Positions 17,482-26,797 of a stretch of DNA of 64,000 bases are shown piece after piece; positions within the stretch are counted from its first letter, which is position 1, and each line of letters begins with the position of its first letter. The notes beneath the pieces are model-generated. The model worked only from the letters and a program-made list of their open reading frames with translations. It did not search any database and was not told where the DNA came from. This stretch comes from JAGQZY01 sp964588335 (GTDB taxonomy: Bacteria > Bdellovibrionota > Bdellovibrionia > Bdellovibrionales > JAGQZY01), in NCBI GenBank assembly GCA_964588335.1, contig CAZPOV010000002.1, forward strand, positions 253,389 to 317,388, read 5' to 3'. Position numbers and translations under genes: made by a program.

Positions 17482-18741
17482 TTAAGAAAGAGGGAGGGCG
17501 TTGTTTTGCAGCCATTTGATCACAATTTGTGAGGCTCCGGTTTTTTTCTTTACTGCCATTTGTAATCCAAACTGATGATCTTGGCTCCAAGCCGGATAAA
17601 GAGTTGTGAAGCGACGCAGGAGCTCATCCGGGTTGTTGACCACCTGGACCGGAGTCATACCTTCGATTTTCGTTTGCTGAAAAACCAGGGCCTCGCGATT
17701 ATTGACATGGTTGGGGCCGACAAAACAGAGTAAGCCCTGAGCCAAGGGTTCCATCACACTATGGACACTGCGGTCCACAGAGCCGCCGATAAAAGCAAAC
17801 TGACCCCATTTGTACAGATCCGCCAAGATTCCCACTTGATCGATCAGTAAAACCGCTTCGGGATGCCAAGACGCTGTCTCTGAATAAAGCTGGCACCGGA
17901 TCTGTCGTTTTTCCAACTCCATTTTTATTTTATTGATGTGGGCCGGGCTGGGTTCATGGGGTGCAATAATAAAACTCACTTGGCGAACGCTGTTTGCGAT
18001 CGTTGGGTACAGCCAAAACTCATCGCCCTCCCAGGTTGAACCCGCGACAAAAATCGGTTTGTTAAAGTTATTCAAAGGCTTTAAAACTTTGCCGGTTTGC
18101 AATCGATAAAGACACTGATCGTAGCGCGTGTCACCAGCGGCATGAACCGTGGTCGAACCCCGCAATTTGTTTTGCAATAATTTTTGATCTTCAGCTGTCG
18201 CGCAGAAAATATCAGTCATTTTTTTCATCATCGAAAGGCTAAAAAATGACAATGGGCCCATTTTGTATTTGTTAACCGTTTTCGAAAACAATAAGCGGGG
18301 TATGTTGTTTTTGGCAGCGGTGTCGATCATCATGGGCCAGAGATCGGTGCGTGCAATCAGCAGAGCGCGGGGTCTGTGATACTTCATAAACTTTTGCCAA
18401 TGTTTGCGGGTGTCCCAAGGTGTTGGGCAGTAAAAATCAACGTCCTCGTTATCAGCGAGGGATGCTTCAACGGATGGCGAAAAGTAGGTCACTATGATTT
18501 TATAGTTGGGATTTTGTTTTTTAAGTTCGCGGATCACGGGTTTGGCGTATTCGAATTCTCCAGAAGAGCAATGAAACCAATAGGGCTGAGAGTTTTCGTG
18601 GTATGCCAGCCAGGGCCACTGGCCATTGACTTTTTTTCTGAGTTTAAGTCCGCGTCGAATTTTTGGTTGAAACAAACCAATAAGAGGCATCAGTAAACCG
18701 GCAAGAAAATAGACCAACGAGTATATCCACAATAAAAGCAT
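17482..18741 (-). CDS. waaA: 3-deoxy-D-manno-octulosonic acid (Kdo) transferase
   Basis: A 419-aa inner-membrane-anchored glycosyltransferase that adds Kdo from CMP-Kdo to lipid A precursor, the first step of the LPS core. An N-terminal membrane helix (residues 1-24) is followed by WFHCSSGEFEYAKPVI, matching the WFHAASVGE region with its catalytic Glu, and by the RTDLWP stretch, and the second half is a GT-B nucleotide-binding domain (VAGSTWEGDE, FIGGSVDRSVHSVMEPLAQG). Length is typical. A 42-aa ORF lies just upstream on the same strand. Confidence 0.88.
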   Translation of the reverse strand: MLLLWIYSLVYFLAGLLMPLIGLFQPKIRRGLKLRKKVNGQWPWLAYHENSQPYWFHCSSGEFEYAKPVIRELKKQNPNYKIIVTYFSPSVEASLADNEDVDFYCPTPWDTRKHWQKFMKYHRPRALLIARTDLWPMMIDTAAKNNIPRLLFSKTVNKYKMGPLSFFSLSMMKKMTDIFCATAEDQKLLQNKLRGSTTVHAAGDTRYDQCLYRLQTGKVLKPLNNFNKPIFVAGSTWEGDEFWLYPTIANSVRQVSFIIAPHEPSPAHINKIKMELEKRQIRCQLYSETASWHPEAVLLIDQVGILADLYKWGQFAFIGGSVDRSVHSVMEPLAQGLLCFVGPNHVNNREALVFQQTKIEGMTPVQVVNNPDELLRRFTTLYPAWSQDHQFGLQMAVKKKTGASQIVIKWLQNNALPLS

Positions 18742-18786
18742 TCTTGAGAATTAAACGTTTGCTTGCTGGTTGTCGAGGGAAAAGCC

Positions 18787-18915
18787 TTAAATTACACTGC
18801 CAGAAAATATCATCAGTGAAAGACCAATCCAGGCGCTGCTTGCAATGAATGCTGCTGATAGACTATCGAAGGAAACGAGCATGACTAATGAAAAAAGTAG
18901 GGATACGATAAGCAT
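18787..18915 (-). CDS. 42-aa hydrophobic mini-protein
   Basis: A short open frame with an excellent ribosome site (AAGGAGA, 8 bases before the ATG). The product is almost wholly hydrophobic, beginning MLIVSLLFSLVMLVSF and ending in IFSGSVI, enough for one membrane helix, perhaps two short ones. It lies 45 bases upstream of the Kdo transferase gene and on the same strand. No family recognised. The strong ribosome site and good composition argue for a real gene. Confidence 0.5.
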   Translation of the reverse strand: MLIVSLLFSLVMLVSFDSLSAAFIASSAWIGLSLMIFSGSVI

Positions 18916-19056
18916 AATGTTGTCTCCTTTTTAGTTATTAAGAGAGCAAGAAAAAGGCCAAAAACTAAGGCTGAAAACACTCTCATTTCGATGTGAAATG
19001 CAAATCAGCCCAAGGCGAGTAAGCTTTACAAAAATTGTCATAGGATTGGGTGATTC

Positions 19057-19878
19057 ATGGGTGCATTCTTTCAGCGGTTACTTAAAGAGCAAAAATACAA
19101 AAAATCCTACCTCTGTGTAGGCTTGGATCCACGTTTGGATCGTTTGCCTGGAAAAATGAAAAATGATCCCGGGGCTGTCTTCCCCTTTCTGAAAGCCATC
19201 ATCGATAGCACCCAAGAGTTCGCCTGCTGTTTTAAACCCCAAGTGGCTTATTTCTCGGCCTATGGTTTGGAAGACACTCTTTGCCAAACCATCGAATATC
19301 TGCAGAGCAGCTACCCCAATTGCCCGGTGATATTGGATTCGAAAAGAAACGACATTGGATCGACAGCCGAAATGTACGCAGCCGAAGCCTTTCAGCGCTA
19401 TAAAGCCGACGCATTAACAGTGAACCCCTATATGGGTGGTGACACCGTCGAGATCTTTGCAAACCATAAAGACAAAGGTGTCTTCGTTCTGTGCCGGACA
19501 TCCAATGAAGGCGCCAAGGAGTTTCAAAACTTAACAGTCGGCGACGGCCAACCGTTTTACACTTTCGTGGCTGAACGGGCCTTGAAAGCATGGAATAAAA
19601 ACGAAAACATTGGTTTGGTGGTCGGCGCCACTGCGGTCAAAGAGCTGCGAAAAATTCGCGATCGCTTTCCAGAGGCTTGGTTTCTGGTTCCCGGTGTCGG
19701 TGCCCAAGGCGGAGATCTGTCAGCGGTGATAGAATATGGGCGCCGGGTCGATAATGAAGGGGGATTAGTTATCAATTCGGCTCGGGCCATTCTGTATGCC
19801 AGCGATGGAGATGATTTTGCCGAAAAAGCCAAGCAAGAGGCGGCAGCCCTGCAAGCTCAAATGGCATCTAATTTCTAA
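19057..19878 (+). CDS. pyrF: Orotidine 5'-phosphate decarboxylase (type 2)
   Basis: A 273-aa TIM-barrel enzyme converting OMP to UMP in pyrimidine synthesis. The N-terminal LCVGLDPRLDRLP and the active-site segment LDSKRNDIGSTAEMYA (charged K-D-K-D-type network) identify the longer type 2 subfamily, as does the NPYMGGDTVE phosphate region. It is a single gene; the dihydroorotase gene of the same pathway lies 39 kb downstream in this window. No unusual feature. Confidence 0.92.
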   Translation: MGAFFQRLLKEQKYKKSYLCVGLDPRLDRLPGKMKNDPGAVFPFLKAIIDSTQEFACCFKPQVAYFSAYGLEDTLCQTIEYLQSSYPNCPVILDSKRNDIGSTAEMYAAEAFQRYKADALTVNPYMGGDTVEIFANHKDKGVFVLCRTSNEGAKEFQNLTVGDGQPFYTFVAERALKAWNKNENIGLVVGATAVKELRKIRDRFPEAWFLVPGVGAQGGDLSAVIEYGRRVDNEGGLVINSARAILYASDGDDFAEKAKQEAAALQAQMASNF

Positions 19879-20062
19879 ACAGAGCGTTTGACGAAAATTT
19901 GATGGGGCGGGATTGTTGGATGTCTTTTGCGATTCCGTTCGATCAGTTTTGGGTGATGCAGCATTGTTTAAGGCAGCTTGAACTTTGTTGAATTTCAATT
20001 GATTTTCATGTACAGTGGCTTTACTTAGATACTTGTTAAATCACTCTCGTAAAGGAGCCCCC

Positions 20063-20461
20063 ATGAAAAGACGGCAAAGTTTAAAATTCCTTAGCTCAAT
20101 CCCTTTGTTAGCGGTTTTTCCTTCGTTGGCCCTCGCTGCCGATAAGAAAAAAGACAAAAGCAAAGCCGCCCCAGCCAAGGGAAAATCAAAGCAAGCAAAA
20201 AACCTATTGGACCCCAACGACACTCTTGCCAAAGCCATGCAGTACAAACATGATGCCTCCAAAGCAGGCCCGGTACGTTCCAATAAAAAAGCTTTTTGCT
20301 ACAATTGTTCTAAGTACAATGTCTGCATGGAAGGCGATAAGTCTTGTAAACCTTTGAGTGCTGCTGAGTTGAAAAAATCTGAGGTCGCTCCTTGCCAAAT
20401 CTTTAAAGGCAAAGTCGTAAAGAAAAATGGCTGGTGCTTGTCTTGGCAGGCTAAAGGTTAA
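20063..20461 (+). CDS. Tat-exported high-potential iron-sulfur protein (HiPIP)
   Basis: A 132-aa periplasmic electron carrier. The leader MKRRQSLKFLSS contains a twin-arginine motif, as expected for a protein folded around a 4Fe-4S cluster before export. After a Lys/Ala-rich linker come the four expected cysteines: CYNC, APCQIF and NGWC, with an extra pair (CMEGDKSC) inserted between the second and third, longer than in classic HiPIPs. The start at 20063 has AAAGGAG upstream, excluding an upstream ATG at 20015. Monocistronic, followed by a terminator. Confidence 0.82.
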   Translation: MKRRQSLKFLSSIPLLAVFPSLALAADKKKDKSKAAPAKGKSKQAKNLLDPNDTLAKAMQYKHDASKAGPVRSNKKAFCYNCSKYNVCMEGDKSCKPLSAAELKKSEVAPCQIFKGKVVKKNGWCLSWQAKG

Positions 20462-20524
20462 AAAACCAAAGTCTTAATATTGAAGGAGCACCGTTTTATT
20501 GAACAGGTGACTCATTGAAAAAAT

Positions 20525-20552
20525 AAAAACCCACGTCAAAGCGTGGGTTTTA
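20525..20552. terminator. Bidirectional intrinsic terminator
   Basis: Stem AAAACCCACG / CGTGGGTTTT with a 6-base loop and A/T tracts on both sides, between the convergent HiPIP gene and the exported protein gene at 20574. Confidence 0.85.
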
Positions 20553-20573
20553 ATTTTAATAATAAATCTTTAT

Positions 20574-21599
20574 TTAATAGGCCCAGCAAGTGGGTTGAGT
20601 TTTTTCCATTACGGTCGCTAACCCTTTCATAAAGGCCTGGTGATTTTGAATTTGAAGACGGTTCCAGCACCCGGCTGAACCGCGACGAGTTTTTCCGTTC
20701 TCTAATGTGGCCGTCATGTGCAGACCAGAACCATCGATGGGTTGATACATGCAGATGATTTCGCTGATTGCAAAATCAATGTCATACATCGAATCCACCA
20801 CCGAGTTGGGGAGAATCACATCATTGAACTGACGAGTGCATCCACCATACAGTTGATTTTTCTCCTCGGATCCATTCAACACATACTGACCGTTGACCAA
20901 AGTGATTTTCAAGTCGCGCGCCAATTCCACCGTTTTGGGGCGGGGGTCTATGGGGAGACTGGAACGATCGAGACTGTCATCAATTCGGGTGGCGTGAGTC
21001 AGATCGCGGTATCGTCTCTCTGTGATTTCTAAAACCTGGATGTCCGATTCACTACAGTCAACGGTCTCCATCATTTGGTCAGCAAGCTTTAGCAAACTGT
21101 CTTCAATGTTTTTGGCAAATGCATCAGTGTACTGTGGAATACCGCGGTTCAAATAAGTTTTAACAGCATCGCCCTTTTTGTTACCTTCGGCTTTGGTTGT
21201 GACACTGATGTATTTTTCGCCAGCGTCAATGGGGATTGGAAAACTGGCCGCAGGGTCTTTCAATGGGGCCTCTTTTAAAGTTTTGGTCAGGCTGGTGAAG
21301 GAAGCCACATCCAACTGCGCTTTTAATTGACAGGTCGGAATATCTAAAGACGCTTCGATCAAGCCTTGGGCGTTCACTTCTAAAATCAGATCGATATTGT
21401 AATTGGGATAAGGGCCATACCAGCCGCCATCAAAAAAATGAATTTTTTTAACATCGCCTTGGTAGGTTGTTGTGGTTGGTTCGGTCTCTTTCTTTTCACC
21501 ATTACCGCTTTGTGTACCAAAGCTAGAGCCGGCGTTATCGCCACCACACTGGGTGATCCCGAAGCTTAAGATCGTTAGTAAGATCACTAAATATTTCAT
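20574..21599 (-). CDS. Probable exported lipoprotein, unknown function
   Basis: A 341-aa protein. The start at 21599 is preferred because AAAGGAG lies upstream. The leader MKYLVILLTILSFGITQC is followed by a Gly/Asn/Ser linker, so Cys18 is a likely lipidation site although ITQC is an imperfect lipobox. The mature part has several further cysteines and no recognised domain. It is alone between the HiPIP gene and a two-gene exported set. No function is suggested. Confidence 0.65.
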   Translation of the reverse strand: MKYLVILLTILSFGITQCGGDNAGSSFGTQSGNGEKKETEPTTTTYQGDVKKIHFFDGGWYGPYPNYNIDLILEVNAQGLIEASLDIPTCQLKAQLDVASFTSLTKTLKEAPLKDPAASFPIPIDAGEKYISVTTKAEGNKKGDAVKTYLNRGIPQYTDAFAKNIEDSLLKLADQMMETVDCSESDIQVLEITERRYRDLTHATRIDDSLDRSSLPIDPRPKTVELARDLKITLVNGQYVLNGSEEKNQLYGGCTRQFNDVILPNSVVDSMYDIDFAISEIICMYQPIDGSGLHMTATLENGKTRRGSAGCWNRLQIQNHQAFMKGLATVMEKTQPTCWAY

Positions 21600-21742
21600 T
21601 GTCGTCTCCTTTGGTGAAAACTCACCCTCTTCTTGTAGGACCAGAGTCTCAAAAAAAGGTGGGGGTCGCCTATCCACAAAAACGCAAAACCATAAAAACT
21701 AAAGTGTTATTAATCAGTTATATTTGATTTCTGAAGAAGAAT

Positions 21743-22516
21743 TTATCGTTCAGAAGCTTCCAGGTAGTGTCGGATTTCCTGGAGATCGTCTTCAGAGGCT
21801 TGATAAGACGGAGTGCTGACGGGCCAAGGATTCGCAGGGGATGGCGGCGTTGCTGCGGCTTCAGGGTCACTGGAGCCATGGTGACAATGTGATAAACACC
21901 GTCCATGTTCTTCGGCCATCACTTCAGAGTCCAAATGGGCCGAACAAAGTTCAAGAGCAATTTTAAGCTGCATCAAGCGTTGCATACTTATGACTTGAGC
22001 GTGACGGTCACCGGAGTTCATATATTCAACAATGGCTTGAGCCTCATTGATGTAATCATGATTCACTTGTGGGTACCCCTGATGGGGAGACCTTGCCGCG
22101 TCGGTGGCCATCAGAGTTGGAACCACCACTCGACTCATGCGTGCCAGTGCGCCTAAACCACCGGTTCCAACAAGAGTGGCAATCTCGGTCGACAAACGAA
22201 AATTATTCCTCTCATCAAATTGACGACAGCGATTAAAAAAGTGGGTCCAGCTGTTAGCATTTCGGGAAAATAACAATTGAGCCGATGCCGTGAGGTTGTT
22301 TGGAAAGTCATGACAGGTTTCATTGCCACGGTCAAAAATACACATTCGAACGCGCTGTGATGGGCTATCCGAGTTGGTAAAAAAAGGTGTGAGCGAAGTT
22401 CGTACAAAAGAGTGTTGGTTTCTTTGTGCTGAGGACCAGACCTCGTTGGCTCTAGCCGTTGAAGGTAGAGCCAAATGAAAGGTTATTAGAATAGTAGTGA
22501 TTATAAAGATCTTCAT
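21743..22516 (-). CDS. Exported protein of unknown function
   Basis: A 257-aa protein with a signal peptide ending near TARA, then a mostly helical body and a Pro/Ala-rich C-terminal stretch preceded by a Cys/His-rich patch (RCLSHCHHG). The ATG at 22516 is chosen over an in-frame GTG 15 bases upstream. It lies 24 bases downstream of another exported protein gene and is probably co-transcribed. The Cys/His patch may bind metal; nothing else can be inferred. Confidence 0.65.
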   Translation of the reverse strand: MKIFIITTILITFHLALPSTARANEVWSSAQRNQHSFVRTSLTPFFTNSDSPSQRVRMCIFDRGNETCHDFPNNLTASAQLLFSRNANSWTHFFNRCRQFDERNNFRLSTEIATLVGTGGLGALARMSRVVVPTLMATDAARSPHQGYPQVNHDYINEAQAIVEYMNSGDRHAQVISMQRLMQLKIALELCSAHLDSEVMAEEHGRCLSHCHHGSSDPEAAATPPSPANPWPVSTPSYQASEDDLQEIRHYLEASER

Positions 22517-22540
22517 ACAGAAAGGTATCACCCAATTGAG

Positions 22541-23161
22541 TTATAGAGCGATGTCATGTCCCTCTCTGGGAAGTTCAAACTCTTCATCCTCTTCGGGAAG
22601 ACTTTCAACCTCTTGTTCAGAAAGAGGACGAGTCAAGAGGTTACTCAGCCCCTGTTGCATGAGAACCACGTCCGACTCAAGGAGCCCGGCGATCATGTTA
22701 TGAACTCCTTCCACTCCATAGGCTGCGATCAAGGTTTTGATGGCTAAGCTTTCGGATCCTAAGAGTCCGGCATGGGTCATATCGTCAAGACGTTGAAGTT
22801 CAAGGGTGTCGGCAGTGCAAAGGTCCATCAGGGCGACAGCCGAGGTCAGGCCAAAATAACTGTAAGTGGCACCTGCTAAAGTTAAAACACCGGCCCCGAT
22901 CGATGCAAATCGGCGGAGTGAGGTGGTGAGCAGTCGACGTCCTCCGCGTTGCCAAAGGCGGTAGGCGGCATATCCAGCGACCGACGTCACCCCGGCTGAA
23001 ATCACACCTTCTTGGGCATTCGCCAAGGCTTCACGGCAAACGGTCGCGCGCTGTGAAATAGGCACGGTCGCAATCACCGTTTGGTTTTCAGACTGGGCTA
23101 GGCTGGGCATAGCCGTCAAAATAAAACTCAAAGACAAAATGACACAAGTTAGTGCTTTCAT
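22541..23161 (-). CDS. Exported or membrane protein of unknown function
   Basis: A 206-aa protein with a signal peptide (ending near PSLA). The middle contains two hydrophobic stretches (around GVTSVAGYAAYRLW and GVLTLAGATYSYFG) that may be membrane helices, and the C-terminus is acidic. TGGAGG stands upstream of the ATG. First gene of a two-gene unit with the exported protein downstream. No family recognised. Confidence 0.65.
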   Translation of the reverse strand: MKALTCVILSLSFILTAMPSLAQSENQTVIATVPISQRATVCREALANAQEGVISAGVTSVAGYAAYRLWQRGGRRLLTTSLRRFASIGAGVLTLAGATYSYFGLTSAVALMDLCTADTLELQRLDDMTHAGLLGSESLAIKTLIAAYGVEGVHNMIAGLLESDVVLMQQGLSNLLTRPLSEQEVESLPEEDEEFELPREGHDIAL

Positions 23162-23366
23162 GATTTTCCTCCACACATAAATCACATCCTTATAATGCAG
23201 AGAAGGTGCCAGAAAATAAGTGTGTCAATCTGAATCACTTCGCAAAGCCGATGTCACCCTGTCTTGCTTATTTCAAAGATGAGTCATAACTGTTGGGGTT
23301 GGTCTCAGTCTGAGACAGGCTGGTGTCTACATCTCGACTTGCAAGGGACAAAAAATGTCTCTGTTG

Positions 23367-24125
23367 TCATTGCCGATGCACTTGGGTGACCGAGGCTTGG
23401 GCGGTGGGATAGATCACCATCTCTTGAATATTAACGTGTGGTGGGCGCGCCAATGACCAGTGCACGGCTTCGGCAATATCGTCCGGCGTAAGCGCTTTAA
23501 GCCCCTGATAGACGGTCTTTGCTTTTTCGGAGTCGCGCAAACGCACTTCACTGAATTCTGTTTCCACCAGTCCCGGACAAATATTGGTGACTCGAATATC
23601 TTGGCCGTTCAAATCCATTCGCAAGCCTTCAGATAAAGCGCGTACAGCAAATTTGGTGGAGCAGTAAACACCGCCACCTGGGTAAGTCCAGCGCCCGGCC
23701 ACCGAGCCTATGTTGACGATATGGGAAGGTTGATTGTTCTTAAGGAACGGCAATGTCAGACGGGTCATATAAAGAAGACCCTTAACATTGGTATCGATCA
23801 TTTCATCCCAATCATCTAAGTTGGCCTGATCCATCGGGTCCACACCTCGGGCCAATCCAGCATTGTTGATAAGGATGGCCACTTTTTGCAGAAGCTCTTT
23901 GTGGTTTTGAAAAACACTTTCGCAAGCTTGGCGGTCGGAAACATCAAAACACAAAGTTTCAACCGAAGCGGAAAAATTTTCCTGTAATTTTGCTTTTAAA
24001 TCCTTAAGCCTTTGGTCACGACGTCCAGTTATTATGATCGGATAGTTATTTTTAGCCATAAGGGAAGCTGTGCTTTCACCAATTCCAGACGTGGCGCCCG
24101 TAATTAACGTCCAAGGTTTATTCAT
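23367..24125 (-). CDS. Short-chain dehydrogenase (YdfG-like)
   Basis: A 252-aa classical SDR similar to the YdfG/3-hydroxy acid dehydrogenase branch, NADP-dependent. The cofactor motif TGATSGIGEST, NNAGLARG, the catalytic Ser in NIGSVAGRW, YCSTK and the NICPGLVETEFS segment are present. The start at 24125 has GGAG 6 bases upstream, so a start 21 bases further out is less likely. It is a single gene; the substrate (serine, 3-hydroxypropionate or another small alcohol) is not deducible. Confidence 0.85.
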   Translation of the reverse strand: MNKPWTLITGATSGIGESTASLMAKNNYPIIITGRRDQRLKDLKAKLQENFSASVETLCFDVSDRQACESVFQNHKELLQKVAILINNAGLARGVDPMDQANLDDWDEMIDTNVKGLLYMTRLTLPFLKNNQPSHIVNIGSVAGRWTYPGGGVYCSTKFAVRALSEGLRMDLNGQDIRVTNICPGLVETEFSEVRLRDSEKAKTVYQGLKALTPDDIAEAVHWSLARPPHVNIQEMVIYPTAQASVTQVHRQ

Positions 24126-24425
24126 TTTATCTCCAAAGTCTCGCAAAAGCTTATCTGTACAGGCGACCTCGACTTTTTACAACGTAGAGCAATGCAATAA
24201 CAAAGATTTATAGGCCAGGAAAGTCGCTCTAATAGGTCCTAAGACAGGAGTCGGTGTTTTCTTTTTGAGATGTCAGTGTCTGAAAAAAACAAGTTATTTT
24301 AAAGACTTTTTAACCCAAGCCAAATTTTGTGGAGTCTTAAGTGTCGGGTACACTGAATGAATGCACGACCATGGGGGGTCGTCAGCATTAGGGATTTTGT
24401 ATCCTTAATCAACATTGGGGGGTCA
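24126..24425. other. Intergenic, no gene seen
   Basis: Divergent gap between the SDR gene and the subtilisin gene. I see no credible open frame, hairpin or repeat here; it should hold the promoters of both genes. Confidence 0.5.
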
Positions 24426-26375
24426 ATGAGAAATCAGGGAAGATTTTTTTCTCGTCTATTAACAATCATCAGCTTAATTTTTCTATCGATACAGGTTCAA
24501 GCCGAATTACAGGGGCCTTACGTCGCTGGTGAGTATATTGTGAAAATGAAAGATTCAGTGGGGGCCTTTTCGGCACAACAGATGGGCGCCATGATGGCTC
24601 CGATGTCTGCCAAAATAAAATCTGAAATTTCCAAAAAACAAAGAACGATGGTGGTGCAACAGTCGATGCTGGTGCGTCCGGAAGCCGCTATTGAACAACT
24701 GCAGCAGTTGCCCGGTGTTGAATTCGTTGAACCCAACTATATCTATCGCGCGTCTCAACTTCCTAACGACTCTCGTTTGGATGATCTTTGGGGATTAGTG
24801 AATCAAAGCAAGAGTACGGGGGGCGTCGACATCGATGCGGCGGGTGCCTGGGGAATCACCACCGGTGACAAAAACATTGTGGTGGCCGTCATTGATACGG
24901 GGGTGAATTACAATCATCCGGATTTAAAAAACAATATGTGGGTGAATCAAGCCGAGGCCAATGGTCAAACCGGAGTCGACGATGACGGTAACGGCTTTGT
25001 CGATGATATCCATGGCTATGACTTTGCTAACGACGATGGCGATCCCATGGATGATAATGATCATGGAACCCATTGCGCCGGAACCATTGGTGCTGAAGGT
25101 GACAATGGTATCGGGGTTGTTGGTGTGAACTGGAAGGTGAGCATCATGGGTTTAAAATTCCTTACCGGAACCGGTGGCGGGACTCTTGAGGACGCCCTAA
25201 AATCCATCGATTACGCCACCCAGATGGGTGTCGACGTGATGAGTAACTCTTGGGGTGGGGGAGGCGAAAGCCAAACTCTTCGTGAAGCCATCGAGCGCGC
25301 CGAACAGGCCGGCATTCTTTTTGTTGCTGCGGCTGGAAACGCGTCGAATAACAATGACGCTCAACCCTCTTATCCCGCCAGTTACAATGTTCCGAACGTT
25401 ATTTCGGTGGCTGCGATCAGCGATCGCGGTGACTTGGCGAGCTTTTCTAACTACGGGAAAAATTCGGTTCATATTGCAGCTCCAGGAGTCGATGTTCTGA
25501 GTACGACCAAATCCGGCGGCTATAAAAAGCTGAGTGGAACCTCGATGGCAACACCGCATGTGTCGGGAGTGGCCGCTTTGTTATTGGCCAATGAACCCAA
25601 TCTGTCTTATTCGCAGTTGAAGTCGCGCCTGCTGGCCACCTCGCAGCCAAGCTCTAAACTTCGCAATAAAGTCAGTCACGGTGTTCTCAATGCCTACAAT
25701 GCCTTGACCAACACAATTCCACCGCCTGATGTTAACGATCCCAGCAACTGGCCTTCTTTGGCACAAAATCATTCCACCGATCATCCCTACGCCAACGATG
25801 TGGATGAGTCCTATGTGGTGACAGTTCCAGGGGCCACAAAAGTGGCTGTGCACTTTTCAAAATTTGAGCTAGAAAGAGGTTTTGATAAAGTTCACTTTTT
25901 TGATGGCAGTGGACAGAAGATTGGCGAGATGACGGGCAACCAGGACAACAACTATTCGCCTGTGGCGAACGGTGACACCATTGTTCTTCAGTTCAAGTCC
26001 GATTACTCCGTGAACGCCTACGGTTTTGATGTTGATGCGGTTCACTACCAAGGCAACCCTCGCAGCGAGTGGCAGACAGTGGAAGACCCTGTTTCCACAA
26101 GTCATCCCTATCGTAACCACATGGATGAACAAGCCGTCTTCGAGCAGCCCGGGGCTAATGAAATACGCGTGAAGTTTGGTCGATTCGAGATGGAAAAAGG
26201 CTATGACTCCGTCCTTTTTTACGACGGTGCTGGTCGTCTTTTGGGCGAGTGGGATGGCGATCACTCCGGTGAGGTTTCGCCGACCGCTGAAGGTGACAAG
26301 ATCATTGTTCGCATCAAAACTGATTATTCGGTTCGAAAATACGGATTTGATATCGAGTCGGTGCAATACCGCTAG
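24426..26375 (+). CDS. Secreted subtilisin-like protease with two C-terminal CUB-like repeats
   Basis: A 649-aa S8 serine protease. Signal peptide 1-26; I9-type propeptide about 35-108 (GEYIVKMKDS to VEFVEPNYIY); catalytic domain with Asp157 (VIDTGVN), His213 (DHGTHCAG) and Ser373 (SGTSMATPHVSG). The last 200 residues are two homologous domains of about 95 residues (each with HPY, a FxRFExExGxDxV-like core and a DYSVxxYGFD end) resembling CUB-like calcium-binding sandwiches, probably for substrate or surface binding. The start at 24426 follows a G-rich stretch. Its stop overlaps the convergent regulator gene by 4 bases. Probably a secreted hydrolase for prey or environmental protein. Confidence 0.92.
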   Translation: MRNQGRFFSRLLTIISLIFLSIQVQAELQGPYVAGEYIVKMKDSVGAFSAQQMGAMMAPMSAKIKSEISKKQRTMVVQQSMLVRPEAAIEQLQQLPGVEFVEPNYIYRASQLPNDSRLDDLWGLVNQSKSTGGVDIDAAGAWGITTGDKNIVVAVIDTGVNYNHPDLKNNMWVNQAEANGQTGVDDDGNGFVDDIHGYDFANDDGDPMDDNDHGTHCAGTIGAEGDNGIGVVGVNWKVSIMGLKFLTGTGGGTLEDALKSIDYATQMGVDVMSNSWGGGGESQTLREAIERAEQAGILFVAAAGNASNNNDAQPSYPASYNVPNVISVAAISDRGDLASFSNYGKNSVHIAAPGVDVLSTTKSGGYKKLSGTSMATPHVSGVAALLLANEPNLSYSQLKSRLLATSQPSSKLRNKVSHGVLNAYNALTNTIPPPDVNDPSNWPSLAQNHSTDHPYANDVDESYVVTVPGATKVAVHFSKFELERGFDKVHFFDGSGQKIGEMTGNQDNNYSPVANGDTIVLQFKSDYSVNAYGFDVDAVHYQGNPRSEWQTVEDPVSTSHPYRNHMDEQAVFEQPGANEIRVKFGRFEMEKGYDSVLFYDGAGRLLGEWDGDHSGEVSPTAEGDKIIVRIKTDYSVRKYGFDIESVQYR

Positions 26376-26797
26376 TGACATTGGGCGCAGTGCCCTTGAA
26401 TGATAATCTCATGAAAGGTCTTCAATGGTTTGGAGACCTTTTTTAATTGGCGGGCGATATCACAAACATTTTTACTGTGACTTTCGATTTCACTTTTGCG
26501 TCCACACTCCACACAATGGACGATGAAATGCACGTGCTGATGATCGGCGTGGTCGTCTTCGTGTTTGCAAATGGCAAATGAACCATCTTGAAACTTATGG
26601 GCAAGGCCCAGTTCATTAAAAAGACTGAGGTTGCGATAAACCGACACCAGGTCGGTGGTGCTGGCATCGCTCAATTGTTGATGAATCTCTTTCGCACTTA
26701 ACGACCGTTTACTTTTCTCAAGCAGAGAATAGATCTCTTTGCGGGCTTGGGTCAGACGATGCTTGTGTTCTTTTAAAGTCGATTGCAGTTTACTCAT
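26372..26797 (-). CDS. Fur-family metalloregulator, probably Zur
   Basis: A 141-aa Fur-superfamily repressor: an N-terminal winged helix (STTDLVSVYRNLSLFNELGL), the regulatory metal region HADHQHVHF and two CxxC pairs (CVECG, CAQC at the extreme C-terminus) for a structural zinc. It overlaps the TonB-like gene by 4 bases and that pair is divergent from a ZnuD-like receptor, so zinc is the likely co-repressor; iron or peroxide sensing cannot be excluded by sequence alone. Two matching palindromes in the shared promoter region are the likely operators, implying autoregulation. Confidence 0.82.
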   Translation of the reverse strand: MSKLQSTLKEHKHRLTQARKEIYSLLEKSKRSLSAKEIHQQLSDASTTDLVSVYRNLSLFNELGLAHKFQDGSFAICKHEDDHADHQHVHFIVHCVECGRKSEIESHSKNVCDIARQLKKVSKPLKTFHEIIIQGHCAQCH

